DNA of 64,000 bases from Symsagittifera roscoffensis. Lineage: Eukaryota > Xenacoelomorpha > Acoela > Convolutidae. The position numbers were made by a program, and so were the translations under genes. The notes under the pieces are model-generated. The model was not told where the DNA came from and made no database searches. It saw only the letters and a program-made list of their open reading frames with translations. The stretch is taken from NCBI RefSeq assembly GCF_963678635.1, contig NC_087067.1, forward strand, positions 48,591,618-48,655,617, read 5' to 3'. This document shows positions 1 to 10,775 of this stretch, one piece after another. Position 1 is the stretch's first letter, and every line of letters begins with the position of its first letter.

Positions 1-148
1 AAGCCAGGGAGGCCAGAAATAAAGAAACCATGCGAGTCTACGAACACGCAGAAGACAAACGACTTGCAGAGGAGAAGAGAAAATTCGGAGGTATGAGGAG
101 ATACGAGGCCGACAAAAAAGTAAGATCTATATTATCTGGCCCTAGGAG

Positions 149-498
149 CTGAAGGAAAGAGAGTTTTTGCTCAGAAACACCCAAGGGTTAAAATCCTAGC
201 AATCTCCTTCAAAGAATTTTTCGACCTACTGGAAACAGCTTTTATCAAACCCACAAACATTACGTTCGAACGCCTCAAACTGCTAAGCAGAAAACAGAAG
301 GACAGGGAATCGTACGAACAATTTTGGGATGCATTGTCTGATTTATCAAGATCATGTGAAATTGGAATCAACGCCGAACAGGAGTGGATAAGGGATGTTT
401 TTATTTTTAACAAGAAAAACTGTGACTTACAACGTAGATTACTCTCGGAAACACTTAATCCAGCGGACGCATTCAACCAAGCCATCAACTACGAGTAA
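149..498 (+). pseudogene. Ty3/gypsy gag (capsid) fragment
   Basis: A + strand frame here encodes a capsid-type segment. It has the typical Ty3/gypsy order: a helix with FKEFFDLLETAF, then LSRKQKDRESYEQFWDALSDL, then IRDVFIFNKK, then LQRRLLSE and AINYE. This matches the family pattern of a 'Q..ES..' helix followed by an 'iRdrf..gi' helix. A stop near 148 separates it from an upstream charged stretch, and it ends at a stop at about 498, before the zinc-knuckle region. It is a broken gag gene, not a host protein. Confidence 0.7.
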
Positions 499-630
499 GG
501 TTACCACAATCACCATAAGTTAACGAATTTGACAAGGTTATTCATGGGCAGCAGCGGCAGAGTGTACAAAAATTTTATTACTGTATAAAAAAAAGAACCA
601 AGTTCGAACATAGAAAAATCTAATACCTGT

Positions 631-1299
631 ATGAAATGTGGGAATGCGTTTACCAAGGGTCATTTGAATTTGTGCCCGGCGAAGGAAATAATTTGTAACA
701 TCTCTAAATATAAAGGATACTTTGGAATACTATGTAAATCTAAAGGAAGAAGGCCCGCTGTAAATAATGTAAACAACCGGAATTGTTCATACTCCCCAGA
801 AAACCCACAAGAGAGAATTGATGTAAACTTTTGTTGTGTGATTAATGCGTGGACAGAAGAGGGGATTAGCAGCAACGACGATTATTCTGTTCTGAACATC
901 AAAACCATCTACGATACCGACGGTCTGGAAACTAAGAAATTGGTCAACATTGGATTGGGAGAAGACGCAATAGTTAACCTGAACATTCCAGTGGATTTGG
1001 CGAGCACAGTAAATTTCCTAAAGCAAAACGTCCTACACGAACTTAAATTGAGAAACCCACGATTGAAGATCCACCCAGTTGATAAGAAAAATCGTGAATT
1101 ATATTGCGGTTTTACGAATGACACAATTAATCTCATCGGGAAACTTACAGTTAGAATACAATCCAATGGATGGACCTCGGAAGAAATTCTATTTTTCATC
1201 ACCAATGGTCACGAGAGGAAAAATTTAGGGAACGATAATTTATCTAGAATTGGAATTGAAATCGATCAAAACAACCGCTACTACCAGTTAACAACGTAA
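631..1299 (+). pseudogene. Ty3/gypsy nucleocapsid zinc knuckle and protease-like region
   Basis: A 222-codon open frame. The first 40 residues include CMKCGNAFTKGHLNLC, a CCHC-like knuckle, followed by a second degenerate knuckle with Cys and Gly-Tyr-Phe spacing. The rest resembles a retropepsin region, with an IYDTDGLE segment where the catalytic DSGA/DTGA would be expected. It lies between gag and reverse transcriptase as in gypsy polyproteins. The knuckle is clear; the protease call rests on position and weak similarity. Confidence 0.6.
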
Positions 1300-1349
1300 C
1301 CCTGCCAGATTCGTGTAAGTTAAACAATTATTCGGATACAACCCTAAAC

Positions 1350-1830
1350 TTGTACCATATACTAAAAGGTCTATTTGACAGAATAGGGCAAATACCATTG
1401 GACAGAAATACCCATTTTCAGACCCCATTCAAACCCATTCAAACTAAAGGCAGAAGAGTTCCCCCTCATTTACTAGAAAGTGTAAAAACGGATTTAAACA
1501 GAATGGAAAAAGAGGGACGTATAGTGAAACTAAGCAACTGTGATGAAGACTGCTTTATTAGTTCATTAGTAACTACCAGAAACCACCGGACGTATCGATT
1601 CTTAACGGGATTCTACAGGCTAGGCGATATGCCTAACGAATTCCAAAGGGTAATGGATTTGCTATTAAAAGATATTACGTTTACCAACTGTTATATCGAT
1701 GATATTTTAATAGCCTCAAAAGGATCATTAAAAGAACACAAAGCGATACTTTTAAGATTTTAAACATCTTGGATAGCAAAAACATGGCAGTAAAATGTGA
1801 GAAATAAGCTTTTTCCCCAAAAAGACATAG
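1350..1830 (+). pseudogene. Ty3/gypsy reverse transcriptase, internally deleted
   Basis: The start shows the usual gypsy RT entry (HFQTPFKPIQTKGRRVPPHL, then a helix ending MEKEGRIVK). The middle of the fingers/palm, including the first catalytic Asp block, is missing. The frame then resumes at MPNEFQRVMDLLLKDI and YIDDILIASKG, which carries the YxDD active-site pair. The module is therefore inactive. The next stretch (1764-1830) continues the connection region in a shifted frame. Confidence 0.75.
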
Positions 1831-2139
1831 AATGGCTGGGATTCAAGATATCACACACGGGGGTGAAACCATTGGTGGGAAAGTCGGACTCGATAAAAAG
1901 TCTCCCAAACCCCAAAAACATCTCTCAATTAAGGTCAACCTTTGGCTCGGTAAACCAATAAATGAAGTTCGTCCCAAACCTGTAAACTCTAAGTTCTCCG
2001 TGACGTCCACTGTTAGTACACAAAAATCAGTTTACCAATGGAATGACGATCACACGAAAGCCTCCGAAGAATTAAAGAAGCAGATTAAAAATATTATAGA
2101 GAACAACCATTTTGTTATAAAAAAGTCATAAAGACTACA

Positions 2140-2613
2140 AACAGACGCTTCACCGACTGGTCTGGGAGCCACATTGGAACAATGGGACGGGAAAACTTGG
2201 TTAACCAAAGCATTCGCTTCACGATTTTTAAATATTCATGATATGAAATACTCGACGAATGAATTAAAACTTTTGGGAGTGGTCTGGGCTCCTGGGCATT
2301 TTAAAAATTACTTGTATGGCGCTGAGTTTGAGATCGTAACGGACAACAAGGCGTTGTTATGGGCATCAAACGCAATCTTATTAACAAAACTATGCACAGC
2401 AGACTGACCCGTCGGGTAAATCGACTTTTACCTTTTAACTTCAAGATCAGACACATCCCGGAAAAAGAAATGGGATTCGCAGATTTATTGTCGAGATTAC
2501 CTTCAGGAATAGTTCTCCCAACCTCACACTATGATAACGAATTCTTAGTGGCAACAGTGAAAAAGATTGTTGAAAACCTTTTTGTAAATAGTGAATTTAA
2601 AAACAAAAATTGA
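2140..2613 (+). pseudogene. Ty3/gypsy RNase H region
   Basis: The frame reads LQTDASPTGLGATLEQ, then YSTNELKLLGVVWAPGHF and FEIVTDNKALLWA: the D-E-D succession of a retroelement RNase H. A frame change near 2400 leads to RLTRRVNRLLPFNFKI, HIPEKEMGFADLLSRLPSG, the standard end of this domain. The D, E and D residues survive but the frame is broken. Confidence 0.7.
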
Positions 2614-2989
2614 TTAAAGAACGAATTGTACGACCCAGTGGATGTAAATAGTGTTACTAACTCGGATTATAATAATTCACTGACACAATTCTAATTTGTA
2701 ATTCCAATCACTCGCGTTCAGAGTCTTGCATAAGCAGTTGTACTCCACTAAACCTTTCAAAATTCGATTTTAATTATTTTTAACTTTCCGACAAAACTTA
2801 CTTTTTTTTCTTATCACATTCTTTATTATCATTTGACCCGTTCACAAATAAAGAAATCAAAAACTCAATTCTAGAAATCCTATCTTCAGTGAAATCTTTA
2901 AAAATTTCCCTTCGGGCAGAAATGAAAGGAATTACTCTAAATTTTGATAACGACACAATGACTTAAATATACAAAAATTTACTTGCAAA

Positions 2990-3602
2990 ATATAAAAGAG
3001 ACCTAAAAATACCAGCCACGCCACTAGCCTTTAGAAAACATTGCTCGAACAAATTATTCCAACTAATGACAGACGAGGACAAAATACTGAAGGACGTGAA
3101 GAAGGCAGTAGAAGAGGGCAGACCATTGGACAGATTTGGAGCTTACCTGCAGACCTTTCAACGAGACTTTCACGTAAAGCAAGGATTGTTATTTAATGAT
3201 AACAAGTTTATAGTGCCAGCAGCTCTAAGATCATAATTCATGTCGCTACTCCAGAAAACCCACCCAGGACAGTTTGACATGAAGTCTCTAGCAGAAAACA
3301 TTTGGTGGCCGCACTTGTATAGAGAGATTCATTACCACGGGAATAACTGCATCCATTGTATAAAGGAGGTTAAGAATCTTGAAGTAATTTTGGGCAAAAA
3401 CAACACTGAGAAATTATCGACCTTTTCTGAACCAAACGAAGAAATAGACCTAGACTTTGCAGGTCTATTGGACAACAACTGTGGTAATTCGCAATATTTG
3501 TTGCTGTGTATTGATCGCTTCTCAAAATTTCCGTCAGCCAAGATAGTGAATAACACTTCAACTTCTCCGATTTTATCTTTTATGTCGGATTTTATCTTTT
3601 AA
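2990..3602 (+). pseudogene. Ty3/gypsy integrase (zinc-binding domain and first part of catalytic core)
   Basis: After an upstream helical region and a stop at about 3234, the frame gives HPGQFDMKSLAENIWWP and a paired CIHC: the His/Cys zinc-binding domain of retroviral-type integrases. Then come DLDFAGLL and LLLCIDRFSKFPSAK, carrying the first two acidic catalytic positions. A TAA at about 3602 ends it before the final catalytic Glu. Confidence 0.75.
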
Positions 3603-4201
3603 GACGGGAAGGCAAACCGTACCTTAAACCTCTTGGTGGAAAAACGTTATCGGACACTACACATACGGTTACACTCGATAATGAGCATGTACTCAGAAAA
3701 TCGGATCTAGCCTTTAAAAAACTGCAATCATCGGCTCCTAGTAAATTCTCTTCAGTTCCGAGTTCGAGAGTTAATTTTTATGATTTAGCAGGAAAACGAA
3801 AGAAAAATTCGCCATCGAAGTGGAGGGACTCGAATGAAACTGGCCCATCGAGAAGGCAGACACCATCGGGAGCAAAAGCCACAAAAAGGAGAAGAACAAA
3901 AATACCAAGCTTCAAAGGTTCAAAATTCACTTATTCGGAGCTAGATTCTTCATTACACTTAGACCATTGCGACAATGTTATAGACGACTATTTGGGTACC
4001 GACTCGGAATTTGTATTTAACTCTCAAACCTTTTGTAGCGATAGTGCTTTACATCAGTCAGGACGAACACTAGCAAGCGAATCTACTCCACAGTCCACCT
4101 GCACATCACCAGCGGCCACAAGCGACAACCCCGTAAGGACTGAGAGCTCAACTGAAAAGAATACAGAGGTCCCGCTAGTAAAACCCCTTCGGAAATTGTA
4201 G
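3603..4201 (+). pseudogene. Basic/serine-rich C-terminal tail of the gypsy polyprotein
   Basis: The frame continues at a different phase with a lysine/arginine-rich region (AGKRKKNSPSKWR, ATKRRRTKIPSFKG) and then a Ser/Thr-rich acidic tail ending at a stop near 4200. No domain is recognised. Its place between integrase and the candidate LTR suggests the pol C-terminus or a short 3' ORF. The next 300 bases keep a similar Ser/Thr/acidic character with stops. Confidence 0.4.
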
Positions 4202-4884
4202 ACTCAGACGAGGAACCCCTGATAACGTTTTCAGGATCGAAAAGCCTTCAGACAACATAGTCCTCAATATCCTCTTCGGACTATTTGACCCCACTAGAGG
4301 ACATTGGTGGCCCAAGCAACTCAAGGATCTACCTTAACTCCGTCTTCTATAACACCAAAGATCGCAGTTTTATCATCACCATTTGTAGAAAGATGACTTG
4401 ATATTCAAGACGATGAGGGGAGCGACATATCTTCAGTTATAGATACAGAAAGGAGAAAGGAGGCGGACAGATTCCACGACTAAATTAATGCCACCATTTA
4501 AAAACCTATAACCCCCTACTTAGTTAAACTCGATAGAGTTGATTTTACCATTGGTTACTCCTTACTCATTTCACTTTTTTTCGAATTCTTAATTTTAGCA
4601 ATTTTTGTACATTAGTTCGCAGTTGAACACATTTTATTTTAGTTACCTATGTAGCTTAGCCTGTTCAATTTGTTTATATGTCACATAACCCCAATTGTGC
4701 ATAACATTTCTTCATTTGTATAGTCGTTGTATATATCTGTTTCATCTTGTAGATAGCCTGAAAATTTTACCACAAAATTATCTCCATGTTAATTGGTAAT
4801 ATCTCTGTAAATTTCATTGGTTCTAAGCGCTGATACTTTTTGTTTTAACGTTGGCCCTCATGGAGTGAGGGGAGAATGGAGTAT
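4202..4884 (+). other. Decayed 3' tail of the gypsy element
   Basis: No open frame of note. The first half is a continuation of the broken C-terminal region; the second half is AT-rich with no recognised feature. A purine-rich run (GTGAGGGGAGAATGGAG at about 4865) just before the candidate LTR could be the polypurine tract. Confidence 0.35.
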
Positions 4885-5147
4885 ATGTGTGATATTGGCT
4901 ACACAGGGAAAGAGCAGTTGTAAAATTTTTCGTGCAGTGGGGAATGTTGTGATTTAGTGTTTTAGTTATGTTTTAACCGTGACCTCTATGTGTTAATTAT
5001 GTACCAGTCAAGGTTTACTCTTCGAAGTCCAGTGGACTTCGTGACACTAGTTGTTCTTTTAAGACATCGGTCAGTTTTAATTCAATACCTTATTTTAGTC
5101 GTATTTTAGTCGTTAGTTAGATTAGATTACCAGTGGTATTTGCACAC
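4885..5147 (+). repeat. Candidate 3' LTR
   Basis: The segment begins TGTGATATTGG just after a purine-rich tract and ends around TATTTGCACA, giving TG...CA ends. The partner 5' LTR is outside the window, so the boundaries are inferred from position and end dinucleotides only. Confidence 0.35.
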
Positions 5148-5236
5148 TTTTATTATTATTACCATCATTTTTCAGCTGATGCAGTGTTTTTGGAGGCAAA
5201 AACAGTTTTTAGCTCATTGCTTTTTTGATCATTTAC

Positions 5237-5523
5237 CTCATATACGTAATATTCAAAGAATCAGTTTCGGAAGATTGCTCTGCAACCTTGACCTGTTTTT
5301 CACTGCTGTCAATTCCCAAAACATGCTCAAAGTGTGGCGCCAGTTGCCTGGTCAAAAGTCCAGTGCCACAACCGACATCCAGAGCCCACTTTCGTTGCTC
5401 GGGCGAAATAAGTGAGATGATTTTTTCAATGATTCGGCTGGGGTAAGAAGGTCGAAATTTATTATAGAGATTCGAATGAGTTTTGTACTCTTTGTCATCA
5501 GAATTAGAAATCGATTGAATCAT
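5237..5523 (-). CDS. Class I SAM-dependent methyltransferase, first exon
   Basis: The exon starts at an ATG (5523) and reads 95 codons plus two bases to a clean splice donor (GAG|GTAAAT, - strand). It contains methyltransferase motif I, WALDVGCGTGLLTRQLAP, followed by VLGIDSSEKQ, whose acidic residue usually binds the ribose of S-adenosylmethionine. The N-terminal YNKFRPSYP segment is typical of the Rossmann-fold family acting on small molecules or on unassigned substrates. No further exon appears downstream. The bases below about 5147 are a gypsy element, so the rest of the gene either lies left of the window with the element in its first intron, or has been lost. The family call is firm; the substrate is unknown. 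Confidence 0.75.
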
Positions 5524-6532
5524 TGTAGTACTACAATCTATGTATGACAGTTTTATTAATAACTAGCAATTCGTATCGATGTGTGTGATTACTTAAACTC
5601 TGAGAGATAAATGAATTTGTGCCAAATCTTGGCCGAGTTGAGGTGCTTAGTTAAATAAAGTTTGCTAGTTCGTTTTTTGAACTTTCTCGGCGCACTTTAG
5701 TTCGATCCTAACCTAAACATCTGCAGTGCCCAGTTGAGACTAAAAATCAATCAGCGAACCAGAACAAAATGAATTGAGCAAACTTGATTTCCAATCGACT
5801 GAGTTCGACTTCGTTTAAACACTACGTGAAGATTCTTCAGCATGAAATGTGTTTAAAAGCTCAAAAAAACAGGACCTTGTATTTCATTACAGCGGAACGC
5901 TGTGAAGCACAGGATAACACAAGGCAACACTTACCAAACGTAATTTTTATAAACTGGCCAAGGTTGCCTCTCGACAAATAAAATCATAGCTAATGCAAGG
6001 TTGCAATAAAAAACATTGAATTACAACAGGGGAGGATTTAGGGGGGGGGGGGGGGGAGGGGAGGATTTGTGGGGCGTTCCTAGGGGAGAAAGCTTTCGCC
6101 ACCTTTTTATTCTGGTTGCCAAACTTATCCAAAGGGTTCCCTTTGGTTCATTTACGAGATCCATTTTTGTCTGTCCATTGAAAATTTTCTTAAGACATTA
6201 TAGAGTCCTTATAGTGTTTTGGAAAAGCTCGGAAAGTGTAATTTGTCGACCTGAAAACATATAGACAAACTTTCAATTTTTTTCGAAAAACCGCCCCTCC
6301 CTAAAAATTTTTTTGCGCACGCCACTGCTTGCAATGCAAAAAAAATAGAAATGTTAGCTTTCCATTTAAGTTGTTGAGAACCAAAAATTTCAGGTTGATT
6401 CGACTGTTTTCCTGCAAAATGACTGTATAATTTTTCCTTCGATCTATACTTGTATTGTTAAACTCACTTTTTGATGATTCTGATCAAAACTTCTTGATTT
6501 AAGATATTATACATATAACTTACACAATCTCA
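5524..6532. other. Intergenic, no gene seen
   Basis: AT-rich. Contains a guanine run at about 6040-6060. The stretch 5524-5760 would hold the promoter of the - strand methyltransferase exon, but no TATA element or other site stands out. Confidence 0.5.
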
Positions 6533-7212
6533 CACTGACAACACACACAAACACACACAAACACACACACACACACACACACACAGTCACACAAGCTCAC
6601 GCACACTAACACTCAGACAGAGTCACACACACACTCACGCACAATCACACAATTACCCGCCCACACTCACCTTTGCTCTCATATACTAACTTACCCTTAC
6701 ACTCACACTTAATCACAGATCTCCACACGCACATACACACATGCACATACTCACAGATCTCCACACGCACATACCACACGTACATACTCAACTACCCACA
6801 TACACACTCACACTTAATCACAGATCTCCACACGCACATACCCACACTCGCCACAGTCACACGCACACTCACGCAAACTCACACGCACTTACTCACACAC
6901 ACTCAAGTTTACTCAAAGATACTCACACGCACTTACTCACACACACCCAACTTTACTCAAACATACTCACACACACATACACACTCACATTTACTCTCAC
7001 ATACAGTTACACATACTCACACAGAATCCCACTCAAACACACTCACACACACTCACACTTACTCACACAAACTCACCTTTAATCTCACAAACTTACGCGC
7101 ACACACAGCTACTCACACACAAGCACACACACACACACGCATACTCACTTTCACCAAAGTAATCCACACTCACGCAGTCACACACACTCTCCAACAAACT
7201 CACACACACACA

Positions 7213-7247
<35 letters not shown>

Positions 7248-7308
7248 CTATTCACACACACTTTCCACTCTCTACACTCACACACACACGCACATACACC
7301 ACACCACA

Positions 7309-7359
<51 letters not shown>

Positions 7360-7449
7360 ACACACACAAACACAAACTTACTCACACAAACTTTTCCTTA
7401 TTCACACTCAATCACACACACTTTTTCAACCACACTCACTCACCCCCAC
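6533..7449. repeat. CA-rich microsatellite array, about 0.9 kb
   Basis: Almost uninterrupted ACACAC, ACACTC and ACTCAC units, with a pure CA run at about 7310-7358. Long open frames through it (His/Thr-rich on +, Val/Cys-rich on -) are a by-product of the repeat and not genes. Confidence 0.95.
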
Positions 7450-7471
7450 CTCATACAAACAATAATTTCAC

Positions 7472-7797
7472 AGCTAGCCAGCATCAAAAAGATATTCAAA
7501 CAATTTGAAGATGTTCTCACTTACAATTTCAATGCGGAAGAAGGTTTTCGTCATCTCGATCATCATCTGATCTTTTCTTGTAAAAAAATGTACTGAAAAA
7601 CTTTTTATAGACCTCCAGACTATTGGGTAGAAATCGAAAAAAGGTATGAACGGCTGGAAAACACTCAGGAACTTATCGAAGATTGCCTGTTGTCGACCAA
7701 ACTCGAAACACGTCTTTTTAAGGCAACGAATCTTGTGGAACTTGTCGTTTTAATTGAAGTGTCCTTGATTTTGCTTAATCGTTTATCGACCAAATAA
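7472..7797 (+). other. Possible degenerate gene fragment, unknown
   Basis: After an acceptor-like TTTCACAG, a frame reads IKKIFKQFEDVLTYNFNAEE then FRHLDHHLIF. After a frame change near 7580-7610 another frame reads PPDYWVEIEKRYERLENTQE and runs to a stop at 7796. Both look coding-like in composition, but they do not join in phase through the only donor/acceptor pair visible (a 31-bp gap). No family is recognised. It could be a pseudogene fragment or chance. Confidence 0.25.
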
Positions 7798-8029
7798 TGA
7801 TTTCTTGATGAAAAAAAACTTCGAGGTTATTTTTATTTTTCTAGCTTGAAAAACTCCTAGCTTAGTTTGAGAAAGTTTTTTGGCTAATAATACATTTTGT
7901 TGATCAAATTAATTGAAAAGAGAATAACAGGTTAAGATAACCAAAACTAATTATGAACATAATCGTTAAGAATCTATGGAAATGTCAATTGATTCATCAA
8001 GTTCAATTCAGGTTCAGGTCCACGTAGGG

Positions 8030-8242
8030 CTATTTGGGGCAATGCTGCCCATTGCCCGCCGCAGTGATTTCATGACGCAAAGCTCTCCACTGCTTCCTGT
8101 TTTGGACCAGGTTTTTGCATCGATTGAACAACTCACTCTCGCAAGCCTTGATTGTAAGTTTGGGCGGCTTAGCTTGAGTTTCATTTTCATCTCTGACTAT
8201 TTTGCGCCATGACTTCCGCTCCCGTGTGGAAGTTTTTGCCAA
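8030..8242 (-). pseudogene. Possible LINE-type ORF 3' remnant
   Basis: A 70-codon - strand frame rich in Arg/Lys with SWRKIV, CKNLVQNRKQWRALRHEITA near the end. This recalls the C-terminal tail of many LINE reverse transcriptases (a W-R motif close to the stop). Similarity is weak and no other LINE domain is seen nearby. Confidence 0.25.
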
Positions 8243-8270
8243 GTGACTCCATTTTCAAATTTTAGAACAG

Positions 8271-8567
8271 CATTCGGGATCTCATGACTTTAATAAGGCG
8301 AACGGTTGGCTTGTTCAAAATTTCTACACCACCAACCCTTAGCTGTAGTTGATTAAGGCAAACTGGGGTATATCGTGAAACCCCTGCAGCTTTGATTCGT
8401 TCAAGTTTTTGAATGGCATTTGATATATCGAAAGTTGGTTGGTGGTTCGGTGAAGACAATTTTGAGGTGGTGCACACCGATTCTCATGACTCTACCAAGG
8501 CGAACGAGTTGCTTGTTCAAAATTTTTACACCACCATCCTATAGCTGTAATGATTAAGGCAAACTGG
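8271..8567. repeat. Two diverged copies of an approximately 90-bp unit
   Basis: The stretch at 8275-8367 (CTCATGACTTTAATAAGGCG ... GATTAAGGCAAACTGGGG) recurs with changes at 8484-8568. Both copies lie just left of the first half of PLE-1. Confidence 0.65.
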
Positions 8568-8572
8568 GGGTA

Positions 8573-9344
8573 AATGGAAAAAGCAATAAGAGAGCAATAT
8601 GAGAGCCTTGTTACAGCAATTCCCGGCGTGTTCTTCAAAAACAACTAGCTGAAACAAGGAAAGAAACTTCAAGGATTAATGGAAGACAGTCAATTGAAGG
8701 AAAAAAATAGCTGTGTGGCACGACTCGGTGAGCAACACCATTAACAGCCACAGAACCAGAAACTATCGCCCAGCTTGTGTCGAGGAGCTGGCAAACTATT
8801 TGTCGAAGAAGCGGCAGATACTGGCGATCGTCTATTGCAGAATAGAAGGAACGCTCGATTTGTTTTATCAGCTGCTCGGCACTGGAGTGCTCATTATTCC
8901 TGCAACAAAAAGCTAATCTCCAAGAGCAAACAGAACCACTTAGAGGAGCTGCAAGGAACTGCTCAATTGGAGCTGAAGTGGAGCTGAACAAAGAAAGACT
9001 GGCAGAACTGATTGGCAATATCAGGGGAAAACAACAGAGACAATCGCAGACAACGAGGAATCGAAAAGCAAGAGGTGAGCAGAAGCTGCAGGCAGAGGAA
9101 GAGTCTGCGCTTAAAAACAGGGGCGATGAGAGTGTGATTTGCTCTGCTTTTTGCCTTGTGAGTTTTATTACTCGTGACCTGCAAAACAATCACCACAGTA
9201 CTTTTGCTTGCTGTTTGGCTCAGATAAACTTGAATAACAATAAAAAATTGGAAAATTGTGTAACACTATATGGTTCATTAAAAAATGTTCAAGTAATTGA
9301 ACAACGACTGAAGTTTCTGAGAAAGTGTCTGAAAAACAACATTA
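8573..9344 (+). mobile_element. Penelope-like element PLE-1, 5' half (ORF1 and start of ORF2)
   Basis: The + strand frames here match, in order, the upstream ORF of PLE-2 (30786-31421, - strand). Both have an EQ/EE...IPG or VPG start, the block WHD..N.I.SHR..NY, then a basic helix and IVYCR..GT, then a Val/Ile-rich strand. The part from 8960 parallels the next PLE-2 segment, ending RLKFLRKCLKNNIT where PLE-2 has IKFLRKCLDNDI. The match stops exactly at the terminal inverted repeat at 9345 and resumes after 25445. Several stops and frame changes show the copy is dead. Confidence 0.8.
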
Positions 9345-9365
9345 CGTCGCCAATCCGTGTTATTT
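9345..9365 (+). repeat. Left terminal inverted repeat (21 bp)
   Basis: CGTCGCCAATCCGTGTTATT plus one more T. It is identical to the reverse complement of 25425-25445, and similarity ends immediately inside. It abuts the broken PLE-1 frame. Confidence 0.92.
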
Positions 9366-9740
9366 GGTTTTTGCGGAATCGGTGCCAAAAAGCTACAAAT
9401 CGTGTGTCCCGGATTCCGGAACACACGCATTTTCTTTGATAATTTTAGATTCCGTGGATTCCTAATTCAAACCAGTTTGTATGTGACCAGCTTTTGTCAT
9501 GGATTCCGGGACAGCTAAAACCACCGATTTTGTGGCCAATCCCGGAATCCATTACAAAAACCATGGAATCCGATACCATATTAAAACGCATTAAAAAACG
9601 GTTTTACCATGGATTCCTGGGCTTTTGGCTTCTGCGTGTTCTGGAATCCGGGACTTTACCAATGGACCGGATTCCATGACATTTTACAACAATTATCAAT
9701 ACACAAAATTAGAAATGTTTAGTGTTTTGCCATGGATTCC
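9366..9740. repeat. Left subterminal array of GGATTCC-type motifs
   Basis: About ten variants of ATGGATTCCGG / CCGGAATCCAT occur in both orientations with irregular spacing (for example near 9409, 9451, 9498, 9540, 9606, 9650 and 9669). Subterminal repeats of this sort commonly act as transposase-binding sites in large DNA transposons; that role is inferred here. Confidence 0.75.
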
Positions 9741-9754
9741 ATGATTAACACAAC

Positions 9755-10378
9755 TGTTAATGATACCATGATTAACAAAAGAAATCTTTTAGTGACTTAA
9801 GTGACTTCTTTCTGTTAATGATACCATGATTAACAAAAGAAATCTTTTAGTGACTTAAGTGATTTCTTTCGAAAAAAAAGAGGTTAAAAAACTATTGTAT
9901 ACTCTATACAGTTCAACTGTATCACTCTATACTGTATACTATATACTCTATACTGTATACTGTATATACAGATTTTTCAATTAGTTTAGTTTCACTAGTT
10001 TTACATGTATTTGATGTTCATGTTGTAGAACAACAATATTCATTCTTCTAGAACATTTAAAATGTACAGGATTTCGGCATGACTTTTTTAAAACAGGTAA
10101 TTGTAACCGTTACCGTAACGTGACAATGGGGTTAAAAAACTATTGTATACTCTATACAGTTCAACTGTATCACTCTATACTGTATACTATATACTCTATA
10201 CTGTATACTGTTATACAGATTTTTCAATTAGTTTAGTTTCACTAGTTTTACATGTATTTGATGTTCATGTTGTAGAACAACAATATTCATTCTTCTAGAA
10301 CATTTAAAATGTACAGGATTTCGGCATGCATTTTTTTAAAACAGGTAATTGTAACCGTTACCGTAACGTGACAATGGG
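9755..10378. repeat. Two tandem duplications (58-bp and 248-bp periods)
   Basis: A 58-bp unit (TGTTAATGATACCATGATTA...) is present twice from 9755. A 248-bp unit beginning GTTAAAAAACTATTGTATAC is present at 9883 and again at 10131, nearly identical, ending ACGTGACAATGGGG. Each 248-bp copy holds an imperfect TATACTG repeat and an ACAGGATTTCGGCATG motif. The remaining 10379-10775 is AT-rich leader upstream of gene A with one more motif copy at 10393. Confidence 0.85.
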
Positions 10379-10775
10379 GACCATTTGTCATTTACAGGAT
10401 TTCAGCATTCTAGCAAATTTTATAATTATTTTAGTTTAACTAGTTTCATTTGATGTTCAACATTTGAAGTTCAGAAAAACTGCCTGTGAGTTGAATATGA
10501 ATACTACTCATGATTATTCAACACTAAAACTTGAGTCTCATAAACTATTCAACACTTAAGCTTGAGTCTCATAATAGGATAAGTTAGTAACTTGTTGTCA
10601 GAAAAAGTTTGCACGCGCGTGCGCACAACTCAGTGTCAAGATTCACACTATATCATATAGTAACTATGATAGTTACTTTAAATCACCATTGCATAAATTC
10701 AATTCAACATTGTTTTGAAAAAAGTCCTTCATCGAAAGATTCAACAAAAGTTACTCACAATTGTCAACTTGAACA

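Larger units (their letters stand above)
1..5147 (+). mobile_element. Decayed Ty3/gypsy LTR retrotransposon (5' end outside window)
   Basis: Reading + strand fragments in order gives the Ty3/gypsy layout: gag, zinc knuckle, protease-like region, reverse transcriptase with a YIDD motif, RNase H, zinc-binding plus catalytic integrase, then a basic/serine-rich tail and a candidate 3' LTR. Every module is interrupted by stops, frame changes or deletions, so this copy cannot encode a working polyprotein. The 5' LTR and the start of gag lie left of the window. The element lies downstream of the first exon of a - strand methyltransferase gene and may sit in its first intron. Confidence 0.85.

Noticed and set aside
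6040-6060. Guanine run as a possible G-quadruplex or regulatory site
   Set aside because: A single homopolymer tract in intergenic DNA with no neighbouring G-runs or gene; not informative.
6673-7596. 307-codon and 113-codon His/Thr-rich open frames and a Val/Cys-rich frame on the other strand
   Set aside because: They are translations of the CA-rich microsatellite in different frames and have no other support.
8635-9189. 184-codon - strand frame
   Set aside because: It is antisense to the PLE-1 ORF1, whose + strand reading matches PLE-2; composition (Leu/Ser/Cys-rich) is that of a shadow frame.
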